64,000 bases of DNA, taken from Clostridia bacterium. Its GTDB lineage: Bacteria; Bacillota; Clostridia; Oscillospirales; Acutalibacteraceae. Below, piece after piece: positions 25,101-34,953 of this stretch. The notes under the pieces are model-generated. The model made no database searches. It saw nothing but the letters and a program-made list of their open reading frames with translations, and had not been told where the DNA came from. The stretch is from NCBI GenBank assembly GCA_017428525.1, contig JAFRQQ010000013.1, forward strand, positions 1 to 64,000, written 5' to 3'. How positions within the stretch are numbered: the stretch's first letter is position 1; the number at the start of each line of letters is the position of its first letter. A program made the translations under genes and the position numbers.

Positions 25101-26137
25101 AAGCAGGCGCAGGTCTTGCCGGTGATATCGTTCTTGATCTCGTCGAGCGTATAGCCCAGCGCGAGCTTCGTTGTGATCTTCGCGATCGGGTAGCCCGTCG
25201 CCTTGGAGGCGAGCGCGGAGGAACGGGAAACGCGGGGATTGACCTCGATCACGGCATATTCAAAGCTCTCGGGGTCGAGCGCGAACTGGCAGTTGCACCC
25301 GCCGACGATGCCGATCGAGGAAATGATATCCAGCGCGGCCGAGCGCAGCATCTGGTATTCCTTGTTGGACAGCGTGAGCGCCGGGGCCACGACGATGGAA
25401 TCGCCGGTGTGAATGCCGACGGGGTCGAAATTCTCCATCGAGCACACGGCGATGACGTTGCCGGCAGCGTCGCGCATGGTTTCAAATTCGATCTCCTTCC
25501 AGCCGGAGATGCATTTCTCCACGAGCACCTGCGTGATCGGCGACATATCCAGACCCGTTTTGGCGATCTGCCGCAGCTCCGCCTCGGTTTCGGCGATGCC
25601 GCCGCCCGAGCCGCCGAGCGTGAACGCCGGACGGATGATCACGGGGTAGCCGATCTGCGCGGCCACGGCCACGGCGGTCTCCACGTCGTTGGCGATATCG
25701 GAGGGCACCACCGGCTGACCGATCGCCTGCATCGCGTCGCGGAAGAGCTCGCGGTCCTCGGCTTTATCGATCGCGTCGATATCCGAGCCGAGCAGACGCA
25801 CGCCGTTCTTTTCCAGCGTGCCGTCGCGCGTGAGCTGCATGGCGATCGTCAGACCCGTCTGCCCGCCAAGGCCGGCCAGCAGGCCGTCCGGGCGCTCTTT
25901 CTCGATGATGCGGCGCACCGTGCCGGCGTTCAGCGGCTCGAGATAGATCTCATCCGCGAGGTGTTTATCCGTCATGATGGTGGCGGGGTTGGAGTTGACC
26001 AGCACCACATTGACGCCCTCCGCGCGCAGCACGCGGCAGGCCTGCGCCCCGGCGTAATCGAATTCCGCCGCCTGGCCGATGACGATGGGGCCGGAGCCGA
26101 TCACGAGCACTTTGCGTATGTTCTTATCCTTCGGCAT
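22106..26137 (-). CDS. carB-dapF: Carbamoyl-phosphate synthase large chain fused to diaminopimelate epimerase
   Basis: 1343 residues in one open frame; the start at 26137 is favoured because GGAGG lies 8 bases upstream. Residues 1 to about 1063 are a full CarB: first carboxyphosphate half (KVLVIGSGPIVIGQAAEFDY), second carbamoyl-phosphate half (VMVLGSGPIRIGQGIEFDYS) and a C-terminal MGS-like domain (LYATSGTAQAIAQLG). Residues about 1064-1343 (22106-22948) are a complete DapF: FAKMHSCGNDYIFIE, AGNNIRCVAKYL with Cys1143 and LACGTGACAAV with Cys1286, the two catalytic bases that interconvert LL- and meso-diaminopimelate. CarB makes carbamoyl phosphate for arginine and pyrimidines; DapF feeds lysine and peptidoglycan. 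Both halves look active. The gene overlaps carA by 14 bases. Confidence 0.95.
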   Translation of the reverse strand: MPKDKNIRKVLVIGSGPIVIGQAAEFDYAGAQACRVLRAEGVNVVLVNSNPATIMTDKHLADEIYLEPLNAGTVRRIIEKERPDGLLAGLGGQTGLTIAMQLTRDGTLEKNGVRLLGSDIDAIDKAEDRELFRDAMQAIGQPVVPSDIANDVETAVAVAAQIGYPVIIRPAFTLGGSGGGIAETEAELRQIAKTGLDMSPITQVLVEKCISGWKEIEFETMRDAAGNVIAVCSMENFDPVGIHTGDSIVVAPALTLSNKEYQMLRSAALDIISSIGIVGGCNCQFALDPESFEYAVIEVNPRVSRSSALASKATGYPIAKITTKLALGYTLDEIKNDITGKTCACFEPTVDYVVVKFPKWPFDKFAGSSRKLGTQMKATGEVMAIGRSFEAAMLKAVRGAEISLDTLNAPPLHDAPVRERLAEQNDRRVFTVFEALKAGVPVDEIYAITKIDRWFLYKLAGLAAFEARIANGLAQGDYEEAKRLGYTDDAIRRLTGAETLPAQPFSYKMVDTCGAEFDAETPYFYSVSGGMCEARAFPRSGKPVVMVLGSGPIRIGQGIEFDYSSVHCVWTLREMGYEVVIVNNNPETVSTDYDTADRLYFEPLCPEDVMNIIRVEQPIGVVVAFGGQTAIKLTQFLDRNGITILGTSAEGIDIAEDRSRFDALLETFGIRRPKGMGVRTVEEALAAAAQLGYPVLLRPSYVIGGQNMTISRSDAQTVKYMETILSGGIDNPVLVDKYMPGTELEVDVISDGEDVLIPGIMEHIERAGVHSGDSIAVYPPYNLDDKSLRKIVRSSEKLALALGTKGLVNIQYLLYEGELYVIEVNPRASRTVPYISKVTNVPMVDLAAHVMLGEKLAELGYGTGLYRTPPYCAVKVPVFSFEKLNDANSILGPEMKSTGEVLGIGKTMAEALFKGLTAAGFTVPSRRGKGCAGVLISVEENDYQEVISLAKRFYDLGMTLYATSGTAQAIAQLGIAVQSVANATESDEIHSLMEAGELHYIIYTGAVRDATMGDYIALHRRAMQLGIPCLTSLDTANALAQMIESCFNGENTELVDINAMRPWRRKIHFAKMHSCGNDYIFIENFDGSITCPESLCVSLCAPHYGIGGDGIVLIENSGVADAKMRTFNKDGSEGRMAGNNIRCVAKYLYDKGYVRSEYIKIETAGGVHSLKLYPRDGKINTVSVDMGKADLRASALPADVAAESMVNYPLTVGGADYRVTCVSVGNPHCVVFCDAIDGLDLPVIGPQFEYAPEFPARINTEFVRVINKTAIRMRVWERGNGETLACGTGACAAVIAAAENGLCEKGTDVTVKLLGGDLTVNYTDERVILTGSAVLVYEGEFEY

Positions 26138-27200
26138 CCTCATCGCCTCCCATCATGGCAAAGAATTTGTCAAACAAAAACGAGGTATCGCACGGACCGG
26201 CGCAGGCTTCCGGATGGAACTGCACCGTGAAGCAGCGCTTGCCGGGGTAATACAGCCCCTCGCAGCTGCCGTCGTTGGCGTTGCGATAGGTTTCGCGCGC
26301 AACGCCCGCAACGCTTTCGGTGAGCACGGCATAGCCGTGATTCTGACTGGTGATGTAGGTCTGATGGCCGCCGACCGCCGTCACCGGCTGATTCGCGCCG
26401 CGGTGGCCGTATTTCATTTTGACCGTTCTGCCGCCCATGGCCAGCGCCGTGAGCTGATGCCCCAGGCAGATGCCGAACAGCGGCACATTGCCGATCAGCT
26501 TCGCGATCTGCGCGATGCAGAAGGTATTCTCCTCCGGATCGCCCGGGCCGTTGCTGAGCATCACGCCGTCCGGCGCAAGGGCGAGGATCGCTTCCGCCGA
26601 CGTATCCTGCGGCACGACCGTCACGCGGCCGCCGCGCGCGCAAAGGGAACGGATGATGTTGCGCTTCGCGCCGTAATCCACAAGCACCACATGGAAACGC
26701 TCCGCGCCGACGGCGGGATAGACCGCCGGCGTTTTGCAGCTCACCTGCGGCACCACGCCGCGCACGGCGTAGGCGTTGATCTCCTCCATCGATGCCGGCG
26801 GCGCGCTGCAGATCGAAGCGTTCATCACGCCCTGCTCGCGGATGATGCGCGTGATCTCGCGGGTATCCACGCCCGCGATACCGGGGATGTTCTTCGCTTT
26901 CAGATAAGCGTCCAGATCATACTGGCTGCGGAAATTCGAGGGATGCGCGCAGCATTCGCCGACCACATAGCCGCTCAGGGCGCTTTCGCCCTCGAAATCC
27001 TCCTCGATCACGCCGTAGTTGCCGATCAGCGGGAAGGTCTGCACCACGATCTGCCCCGCGTAGCTCGGATCGGTCAGCGTTTCCAGATAGCCGACCACGC
27101 CCGTGGTGAACACCAGCTCGCCGATCGTATCGAGCGATGCGCCGATGCGCGCACCCTCAAACACGTCGCCGTTATTCAGCACCAGATAAGCCTTTTCCAT
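26124..27200 (-). CDS. carA: Carbamoyl-phosphate synthase small (glutaminase) chain
   Basis: 358 residues from the ATG at 27200 (AGAGGTG site). The N-terminal CPSase_sm domain starts KAYLVLNNGDVFEG and includes TGVVGYLETLTDPSYAGQIV. The C-terminal class I glutaminase has the oxyanion SNGPGDPEE, nucleophile elbow FGICLGHQLTALAMG (Cys) and YPGKRCFTVQFHPEACAGP (His and Glu). It releases ammonia from glutamine and passes it through a tunnel to CarB. It lies 51 bases after argF and overlaps carB, so subunits are made together. With argF as the first gene, this copy is probably the arginine-pathway enzyme. Confidence 0.97.
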   Translation of the reverse strand: MEKAYLVLNNGDVFEGARIGASLDTIGELVFTTGVVGYLETLTDPSYAGQIVVQTFPLIGNYGVIEEDFEGESALSGYVVGECCAHPSNFRSQYDLDAYLKAKNIPGIAGVDTREITRIIREQGVMNASICSAPPASMEEINAYAVRGVVPQVSCKTPAVYPAVGAERFHVVLVDYGAKRNIIRSLCARGGRVTVVPQDTSAEAILALAPDGVMLSNGPGDPEENTFCIAQIAKLIGNVPLFGICLGHQLTALAMGGRTVKMKYGHRGANQPVTAVGGHQTYITSQNHGYAVLTESVAGVARETYRNANDGSCEGLYYPGKRCFTVQFHPEACAGPCDTSFLFDKFFAMMGGDEDAEG

Positions 27201-27251
27201 TTTTATCACCTCTTATAAAAGCTGCCGGTCTGCGGGACCGGCGCTTTCCGT

Positions 27252-28250
27252 TCAGATTCCTTCCGCAAGGCTCGCCGCCATGACGGCCTTGATGGTATGC
27301 ATCCGGTTTTCCGCTTCGTCAAAGACGATGGACTGCGGGCCTTCAAACACCGTGTCCTCGACCTCCATGCAGTCCAGACCGAATTTCTCATAGATTTCGC
27401 GGCCGATGCCGGTCTTCAGATCGTGGAACGCAGGCAAACAATGCATAAAGCGGCACTGCGGCCCGGCGTTTTCCATCAGCGCGGCCGTTACGCGATACGG
27501 CAGCAGATCGCCGATGCGCTCCTGCCAGACTTCGTCCGGCTCGCCCATGGAGACCCAGACGTCCGTATAAATCACATCCGCGCCGCGCGTGGCCGCCATC
27601 GGATCCTCGATGAACGCGAGCGACCCGCCGGTTTCGGCGCAGACGGCTTCGCACGCCGCGATCAGCGCCGGATCGGGAAAGTACTTCTTCGGCGCGCAGG
27701 CAACGAACTGCATGCCCATTTTCGCGCAGCCGACCATCAGGGAATTGCCCATGTTGTAGCGCGCGTCGCCCATATAGACGAGCTTTTTGCCCGCGAGCGT
27801 GCCGAAATGCTCGCGGATGGTCAGGAAGTCCGCAAGGATCTGCGTCGGATGGAATTCATTTGTCAGACCGTTCCAGACCGGCACGCCTGCATAGGCCGCC
27901 AGCTCCTCGACGATCTCCTGGCCGAAGCCGCGGTACTCGATGCCGTCAAACATCCGGCCGAGCACGCGCGCGGTATCGGCGATGCTCTCCTTTTTGCCGA
28001 TCTGCGAGCTTTTCGGGTCGAGATAGACCGGATGCATGCCGAGGTCGGACGCCGCCACCTCAAAGGCGCAGCGCGTGCGGGTGCTGGTCTTTTCAAAAAT
28101 CAGCGCCACGCTTTTCCCCTCGCAGAGCCGGTGCGGAATCCCCGCCTTCTTTTGCGCCTTAAGCGCGGCGGCGAGCAACAGCAGGCCGTCGATCTCCGCG
28201 GGCGACAGATCCAGCAGCTTCAAAAAATGTTGTCCCTTCCGATCAGACAT
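27252..28250 (-). CDS. argF: Ornithine carbamoyltransferase
   Basis: 332 residues, the standard length. The carbamoyl-phosphate loop STRTR occurs in [24 protein letters not shown] is present in [13 protein letters not shown]. The ornithine/catalytic Cys motif is MHCLPAFHD, and VWVSMGEP matches the DxxxSMG ornithine site, which separates OTC from aspartate transcarbamylase. It converts ornithine and carbamoyl phosphate into citrulline in the cytosol. It is the first gene of argF-carA-carB, with an AAGGAG site, a consensus promoter and an ArgR-like operator just upstream. It could also serve catabolically, but the fused biosynthetic operon argues for synthesis. Confidence 0.96.
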   Translation of the reverse strand: MSDRKGQHFLKLLDLSPAEIDGLLLLAAALKAQKKAGIPHRLCEGKSVALIFEKTSTRTRCAFEVAASDLGMHPVYLDPKSSQIGKKESIADTARVLGRMFDGIEYRGFGQEIVEELAAYAGVPVWNGLTNEFHPTQILADFLTIREHFGTLAGKKLVYMGDARYNMGNSLMVGCAKMGMQFVACAPKKYFPDPALIAACEAVCAETGGSLAFIEDPMAATRGADVIYTDVWVSMGEPDEVWQERIGDLLPYRVTAALMENAGPQCRFMHCLPAFHDLKTGIGREIYEKFGLDCMEVEDTVFEGPQSIVFDEAENRMHTIKAVMAASLAEGI

Positions 28251-28284
28251 TGGCGTTTCTCCTTTGCGCGCGGCAAGGCCGCGG

Positions 28285-28302
28285 GATGAATATTTATTCT
28301 GA
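28285..28302. promoter_or_regulatory. ArgR (ARG box)-like operator
   Basis: GATGAATATTTATTCTGA fits the ARG box form WNTGAATWWWWATTCANW at nearly all positions. It lies just below the predicted transcription start of the argF operon, where a bound repressor would block elongation. Confidence 0.6.
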
Positions 28303-28321
28303 ATTCTCGATTTATTTGAAT

Positions 28322-28350
28322 ATTATAAGGATAATATGCGTAAATGTCAA
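28322..28350 (-). promoter_or_regulatory. Consensus promoter of argF-carA-carB operon
   Basis: A perfect TTGACA, 17 bases, TATAAT on the minus strand, 72 bases from the argF start. Confidence 0.9.
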
Positions 28351-28373
28351 GTGTTTTTTCATATTTTATGCAA

Positions 28374-30407
<2,034 letters not shown>

Positions 30408-30417
30408 TTAAAGAATC

Positions 30418-30446
30418 ATTATATCAATTATTTTTAAAAAAATCAA
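30418..30446 (-). promoter_or_regulatory. Promoter of ligA
   Basis: Minus-strand TTGATT, 17 bases, TATAAT. The same TTGATT -35 form recurs before genes at 38669, 47718 and 60879. Confidence 0.75.
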
Positions 30447-30452
30447 TGTGTT

Positions 30453-31097
30453 TCACCGATTTATGCTCACATCCGGCACGCCGCCGACAATCACGGTCTG
30501 CGCGGCGCAGAAATCCGTCGCGATTTCCTCCGTCGTCTGCCCGCGCGGCAGAAAAACCGTCACCGTCGCGCGCACATGCAGCAGCACGCTGTGGAGCGTC
30601 TGATTGACGCCGGCGGCGGAGAATCTGCTCTCGAAATCCGTCTGCGCCGTCGCGGCATACGCGATGCGCACCGGCACCATCGGCCCGCGCCCGGCCAGCA
30701 GCGCCACATGGGTCGCGGCCCCGAGCGGCACGCGCATGTTCGCCGTCGGCGCGGCCGCAAAGGCGGCTTCAATGGCCGCAGCCACCTGCGATTTGAGCAG
30801 ATTCAGCTGCACGATATCCGTTGTGATGCCCGTGACGCGGTCGTTTTCGTCATAGACCACATGCACCGCCGACGAGAGCGCCTGCGCGCGCGCTTCGATC
30901 ACGGATTCCGCCGCCTGATTGATCACGCGCACGGCCGTGCTGTGCGCCTCCACCGCCGCGAGCGCATAGAGCGACGGGCGGATCGCCGCATCGAGCAGCA
31001 GCACCGCAATCAGCGCCAGCGTCGGCACGCAGAGCAGCCATATCCGCCGTTTTTTCGCGTCCGGCCGCCGGCGGCGGATCCGTCTGCGCCGTTTCAT
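30453..31097 (-). CDS. yunB: YunB-like sporulation protein
   Basis: 214 residues from the ATG at 31097 (AAGGAGG 8 bases upstream). A very basic N-terminus (KRRRRIRRRRPDAKKRR) precedes one membrane helix (IWLLCVPTLALIAVLLL). The rest is the YunB domain: VRVINQAAESVIEARA near the start, VPLGAATHVALLAGRGPMVP, and the DFESRFSAAGVNQTLHSVLL signature. In Bacillus, YunB is made in the mother cell under SigE and contributes to spore formation. Its presence indicates a spore-forming lineage. It is transcribed in the same direction as ligA but separately. Family assignment is good; the local role is inferred from Bacillus. Confidence 0.85.
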   Translation of the reverse strand: MKRRRRIRRRRPDAKKRRIWLLCVPTLALIAVLLLDAAIRPSLYALAAVEAHSTAVRVINQAAESVIEARAQALSSAVHVVYDENDRVTGITTDIVQLNLLKSQVAAAIEAAFAAAPTANMRVPLGAATHVALLAGRGPMVPVRIAYAATAQTDFESRFSAAGVNQTLHSVLLHVRATVTVFLPRGQTTEEIATDFCAAQTVIVGGVPDVSINR

Positions 31098-31193
31098 ATC
31101 CATCGCCTCCTTTATTTTTATATATGCGAGAGGCAGAAAAAAAGCAACCGTCATAGACGATTGCAAATTTCCGCATTTTATGTTAAAATGGGT

Positions 31194-31445
31194 TCATCGG
31201 CCGGGCGCATCGCCGCTGCGCGCCCGGTATTCCGCGTAAACGGCAGCCGCGGCGGTCAGCACCGCGAGCGGACGCACCGCGGTGAGCAGCGTTTCGCTCA
31301 GGGCGATCGACGCAAAATAATCCGCCGTGCGCCCCGCGCAGAAATACAGGACGGCGGATACGGCGGCCAGCAGCAGGCACAGCGCCGTGCCCGCCAGCAG
31401 CAGCCTGCGGCTCAGCGGCCGCGCCTGCAGCAGAATCTCCTTCAT
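31194..31445 (-). CDS. Small two-helix membrane protein
   Basis: 83 residues, starting at the ATG at 31445 with AAGGAGG seven bases upstream. It has two hydrophobic helices, about 18-38 (LLLAGTALCLLLAAVSAVLY) and about 50-72 (LLTAVRPLAVLTAAAAVYAE), and a short polar C-terminus ending SGDAPGR. I recognise no family and see no catalytic motif. It lies between yunB (same strand, 96 bases downstream) and the divergent isomerase gene. A well-placed ribosome site and coherent membrane segments make it a likely real small gene. A link to sporulation through yunB is possible but unproven. Confidence 0.6.
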   Translation of the reverse strand: MKEILLQARPLSRRLLLAGTALCLLLAAVSAVLYFCAGRTADYFASIALSETLLTAVRPLAVLTAAAAVYAEYRARSGDAPGR

Positions 31446-31542
31446 TCGCTCGCCTCCTTCCGGGCGGATTCCCGCACTTCCGATTATACCGCAGTGCGCG
31501 CGTGGGCGCAATGCAAAAGATTTTCCAGAAAGGAGCCTCGTT

Positions 31543-32328
31543 ATGGCTTTCGGTGTTTCCTCCTCCTGCCTGTATCCGATGGTGACCGAGGATGCTCTGC
31601 GCACGCTCGGGGCCATGGGCGTGAAGACCTGCGAGGTCTTTCTCAACGCGCCGAGCGAAACAACGCCGGCCTTTGCGAAGCAGCTGCGCGCGATCGCCGA
31701 TTTTTACGGCATGCGCATCGTCTCCGCGCACCCGTTTTCCTCCTTCGCGGAGGGCTATATGCTCTTCGGCGAATATGAACGGCGGTTTACGGACATGCTG
31801 GACTGCTATCGCCGGCACTTTGAAACCGCGGCGCTGCTCGGCGCGAAGATCTCCGTCATTCACGGCGCAAGGCTTCCGCTGCGGATTCCGGAGGAGCTCT
31901 ACATCGAGCGCTTCGGCGCGCTGGTGGAAGCGGCCGCACCCTTCGGCGTCATCGCCGCGCAGGAAAACGTCAACCGCCATATCAGCGAAAGTCCGGCCTT
32001 CCTGCAGCGTATGCGCGCTGCGCTCGGGGCGGACTTCCATCTCGTTTTCGATATTAAACAGGCCGTGCGGGCCGGCTACGACCCGCTGCGCTTTTACCGC
32101 GACTTTGCGGCGGACACGCTGCATCTGCATGTGAGCGACCACACCGCGGTGCGCGACTGCGTCGCCCCGGGCACGGGGGATTTCGACTTCCCTGCCCTGC
32201 TGGCCGCGACGCAGGCAGCCGGTTATCAGGGCGACTGGATCATTGAGCTTTACCGCGGCGGCTTCGACACGCCGGCGGCGCTCCGGCAGGCGCTGGATTA
32301 TCTGGAATCACTGTCCGCAAACGGATAA
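31543..32328 (+). CDS. Sugar phosphate isomerase/epimerase-like TIM barrel
   Basis: 261 residues starting at 31543, with AAAGGAG seven bases upstream. It is a metal-dependent barrel of the AP-endonuclease-2 type: SSSCLYPMVTEDALRTLGAM, TCEVFLNAPSE, IVSAHPFSSF with a metal His, ISVIHGARLP, IAAQENVNRH with a metal Glu, HLVFDIKQAVRAGYD with the ligand Asp, LHLHVSDH and WIIELYRGG with the final Glu. These enzymes act on sugars, inositols or abasic-site DNA. It is a different subgroup from the protein at 14609 (little similarity by eye). It appears monocistronic. Its 3' end overlaps the convergent kinase gene by 31 bases, which is unusual and may allow antisense effects. Confidence 0.82.
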   Translation: MAFGVSSSCLYPMVTEDALRTLGAMGVKTCEVFLNAPSETTPAFAKQLRAIADFYGMRIVSAHPFSSFAEGYMLFGEYERRFTDMLDCYRRHFETAALLGAKISVIHGARLPLRIPEELYIERFGALVEAAAPFGVIAAQENVNRHISESPAFLQRMRAALGADFHLVFDIKQAVRAGYDPLRFYRDFAADTLHLHVSDHTAVRDCVAPGTGDFDFPALLAATQAAGYQGDWIIELYRGGFDTPAALRQALDYLESLSANG

Positions 32329-32879
32329 GTCAGAACTCGGTCGCAGCGCGCCTGCACGTCATAGGCCTTGAAATAGGCCTCCTCGGCGGGAATCCACCGC
32401 GCGCGGAAGGCAGCGAGCGCCGCTTCTCCGCCGCGATCCCGCACCCGCGCAAGCTGCGTTTCGGGCGCAACGGTCACAAACAGCCGCAGGTCGTAGACAT
32501 CCGGCAGCGCGGGATGCAGGCAGTAAGCGCCCTCGACAATCACCGTCGCCCCGGCCGGGAGCGGCACCGCTTCACCGAACGCCTGCGCCTTGCAGTCGAA
32601 GACGCGATAGCTGCCGGCTTTGCCGGTCTGCAGCGGCGGCACAACCTCGGCGCGAAACCGCGCAAAATCCATATTGCCGCCCGGGTGCGCCGTCAGATCC
32701 TCCGGCTGCATCGCCCGCGGCAGATAAAAATCATCCATATGCACCACCGCCGCGCCGAGCTGCGCGGCGAGCGCCGCGGCCAATGTCGTTTTGCCCGCAG
32801 CGCTGCGTCCGTCGATCGCGATGACCGCCCGCCCTCCGGCAGCGGTCACCGCGTTGATTTTTTTCAGAAGCTCCTGCAT
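32298..32879 (-). CDS. Uridine kinase-like P-loop kinase
   Basis: 193 residues from the ATG at 32879 (GGAGG). The Walker A loop GRSAAGKTTLAAALAA comes near residue 22. HMDDFYLPRAMQ is the uridine kinase/phosphoribulokinase-type Walker B and substrate region. NMDFARFRAEV and VIVEGAYCLHPAL follow, as in Udk-like enzymes. RVRDRGGEAALAAFRARWIP is the lid with conserved Arg. It is short for Udk (about 210) but complete. The probable reaction is ATP-dependent phosphorylation of a nucleoside or similar small molecule in the cytosol. It lies 13 bases after the VWA gene, so it is the third gene of the macro-VWA-kinase operon. Its neighbours suggest a link to ADP-ribose or nucleotide turnover. Confidence 0.8.
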   Translation of the reverse strand: MQELLKKINAVTAAGGRAVIAIDGRSAAGKTTLAAALAAQLGAAVVHMDDFYLPRAMQPEDLTAHPGGNMDFARFRAEVVPPLQTGKAGSYRVFDCKAQAFGEAVPLPAGATVIVEGAYCLHPALPDVYDLRLFVTVAPETQLARVRDRGGEAALAAFRARWIPAEEAYFKAYDVQARCDRVLTYPFADSDSR

Positions 32880-32892
32880 GTCTGCCTCCGTA

Positions 32893-33561
32893 TTATCTGC
32901 CGCGCTTCGCAACATCCTCCTTGAGCTTGCGGCTCCAGCCCGCGGCGATCGGCGCGTTGGCGCGCATGCAGCTGGCAACGTCGCTCATGGTTTCAAAGGC
33001 AAGCTCCATGCCCGCCTGATCCTGCTTGAAGTTCACGGCGCGTTCCTCGCGGATGCCGAAATGTTTTGCAGTCTCGACCGCGTCGATGTTGGCCGCGACA
33101 AAGATGAATTCCCAGCCGTATTCCTCAGTTTCCTTCTTGATCATGCGCTTGACCTCGTCCGAGGAGAAGCTGTGGCTGGCATTCTCCAGACCGTCGGTCG
33201 TGATGACGAAGAGCGTCTGCCCGGGCACATCCTCCGGACGGGCGTATTTGTGGATCTTCGCAATGTGCTTGATCGTTGTGCCGATGGCGTCCAGCAGCGC
33301 GGTGCAGCCGCCGACGCGGTAATCGGCATCCGTCAGCGGACGGACCTGTTCGACCGGCACGCGATCGTGCAGGGTGTGCAGATCGTTGCTGAAGACCACC
33401 GTGGTCACGAGCGCCTCGCCCTGCGCCTCCTGCTGCTTTTTCAGCATGCTGTTGAAGCCGCCGATCGTGTCCTCTTCCATACCGGACATGGAGCCGCTCT
33501 TGTCGAGGATGAATACCAGCTCCGTGAGATTGGTGTTGCGATTCTCTTTCTTGTTTTTCAT
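32893..33561 (-). CDS. VWA-domain protein (TerY-like)
   Basis: 222 residues starting at 33561 with AAAGGAGG upstream. A single von Willebrand A domain has a complete MIDAS: DKSGSMSG (DxSxS) at about 19-25, a Thr in VGGCTALLDAIG, and FVITTDGLENAS with the third-loop Asp. The fold continues through EFIFVAANIDAV. The C-terminus (AGWSRKLKEDVAKRGR) is basic. There is no signal peptide, so it is cytosolic. VWA proteins of the TerY type occur in stress and chemical-damage operons. It sits between the macro-domain gene and the kinase and probably forms a complex through its metal site. Confidence 0.88.
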   Translation of the reverse strand: MKNKKENRNTNLTELVFILDKSGSMSGMEEDTIGGFNSMLKKQQEAQGEALVTTVVFSNDLHTLHDRVPVEQVRPLTDADYRVGGCTALLDAIGTTIKHIAKIHKYARPEDVPGQTLFVITTDGLENASHSFSSDEVKRMIKKETEEYGWEFIFVAANIDAVETAKHFGIREERAVNFKQDQAGMELAFETMSDVASCMRANAPIAAGWSRKLKEDVAKRGR

Positions 33562-33621
33562 GGTGAAAACCTCCTTTGAATTGATTGCATCCAAAGTATA
33601 GCAGGTTTTCACCGGCGGCAG

Positions 33622-33638
33622 GTCGCCTGTCAGGCGAC
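33622..33638. promoter_or_regulatory. Perfect 8-bp inverted repeat between macro and VWA genes
   Basis: GTCGCCTG-T-CAGGCGAC lies 61 bases upstream of the VWA start, just after the macro gene. There is no T-run, so an operator or mRNA processing hairpin is more likely than a terminator. A TATACT-like box lies at 33595-33600. Confidence 0.35.
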
Positions 33639-33657
33639 AATTCAAAGCGGTTTGTAT

Positions 33658-34848
33658 TTATGCGCCGAGCAGGCTCTGATCGAAGGAGAAGAGCGTTTCG
33701 TTGATCTCAAACAGATCGTATACGCCGAGCCGGATATAATAAAGGATAATGACGTCGAACGCTTTGCTCGGCGAGAGCGCAAAGCCCGCGCGGCGCAGCA
33801 GATCGGCCGTTTCCTGCTCGCTGAGCTCGAGCGCGATCGCGAGCGCGAGCACGGTCGATTTGCTCGGCCGGTAGGACGGATCGGAACGGATTTTTGAAAA
33901 CAGCCTGCGGTCGATGCCGGCTTTCTTGTAGCATTCCGCGTCGGTCATCCCGCGCGCGTCGATCAGCCGGAACAGCGTTTCGGAGAATCCGGCGTCCAGA
34001 TGCCGCAGCATGGCCTCCAGATCGTTCGCGTCTGCGTCTGCATCAATGCTCGGCATCGCGTGCGGCGCAAGCGCGGGCGCAGGCGGCATGAGCTCTCTTT
34101 CCGTATCGAAGGCGTTGAAGACAGACGACGCGATGGATCCGCTGCCCGCTTCCTCGGATTTTTCGGCGGATTCCGAAAAAAGATCATCCGATTCCGCGGC
34201 GGCTTCCTCCGCCTTTCTGCGCCGGAACAGGCGCTTCTTTTCGGCTTTCTGCGCCGGACGCGACGGCATCGCGTTTTGCTGCATCGGCAGGGAGACAAAG
34301 ATTTCCTGCGTGTTCATGCCCCTTGCCCGCATGGCTTCCAGCTGGGCAGCCAGTGCGGCGCGGCGGCGCGCCGCCTGCGCCTGATCCCTGCTTTCATAGA
34401 GCAGGAGCGCGACGCGCATGTTGGCCGTTTCGGGCGCTGCCTGCAAAGTTTCGATCGCGATGCGCAGCGCTTCCGCCTTGGGATAGCCGTAAGCCCCGGC
34501 GGAAATCAGCGGGAAGGCGATGCTGCGGCAGCCGCTCTGCGCCGCCAGACGCATGGAATTCCGGTAGCAGGCGGCCAGCAGCTCCGGCTCGCCCTGCAGT
34601 CCGTCAATATAAACTGGCCCGACCGTGTGGATCACATAGCGGCAGGGCAGCCGATAGCCTCCGGTGCGCTTGGCTTCCCCGGTGCGGCAGCCGCCGAGCG
34701 CGCGGCATTCCGCGAGCAGCTCCGGGCCGGCGGCCAGATGGATCGCGCCGTCCACCCCGCCGCCGCCGAGCAGCGATTCATTCGCGGCGTTGACGATGGC
34801 GTCACAGGCAAATTTCGTGATATCTCCGTGCAGAATCTCCAGCGGCAT
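33658..34848 (-). CDS. Macro-domain ADP-ribose-binding protein with C-terminal helical regulator domain
   Basis: 396 residues starting at 34848 (GGAGGG site). Residues 1-165 are a macro domain of the ADP-ribose hydrolase type: [30 protein letters not shown], the [20 protein letters not shown] strand, and [16 protein letters not shown] charged low-complexity linker follows (about 200-285). Residues 295-396 are a conserved helical, XRE-like domain ([32 protein letters not shown], then [18 protein letters not shown]). I know this second part as a common C-terminal unit of Firmicutes macro proteins but cannot name its role. It may remove ADP-ribose and regulate genes. It is the first gene of an operon with VWA and kinase genes. 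Confidence 0.85.
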   Translation of the reverse strand: MPLEILHGDITKFACDAIVNAANESLLGGGGVDGAIHLAAGPELLAECRALGGCRTGEAKRTGGYRLPCRYVIHTVGPVYIDGLQGEPELLAACYRNSMRLAAQSGCRSIAFPLISAGAYGYPKAEALRIAIETLQAAPETANMRVALLLYESRDQAQAARRRAALAAQLEAMRARGMNTQEIFVSLPMQQNAMPSRPAQKAEKKRLFRRRKAEEAAAESDDLFSESAEKSEEAGSGSIASSVFNAFDTERELMPPAPALAPHAMPSIDADADANDLEAMLRHLDAGFSETLFRLIDARGMTDAECYKKAGIDRRLFSKIRSDPSYRPSKSTVLALAIALELSEQETADLLRRAGFALSPSKAFDVIILYYIRLGVYDLFEINETLFSFDQSLLGA

Positions 34849-34870
34849 AACAATCCCTCCATTCATTTTC

Positions 34871-34898
34871 ATTATACCCGGTTATTTTTCTTTGTCAA
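34871..34898 (-). promoter_or_regulatory. Promoter of macro-VWA-kinase operon
   Basis: Minus-strand consensus TTGACA, 16 bases, TATAAT; very short leader to the start at 34848. Confidence 0.8.
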
Positions 34899-34953
34899 GA
34901 TAGCATCCCGACGGTCACTGTGCTGTAATGTGTACTGTTGAAGGGAAGGAGAG

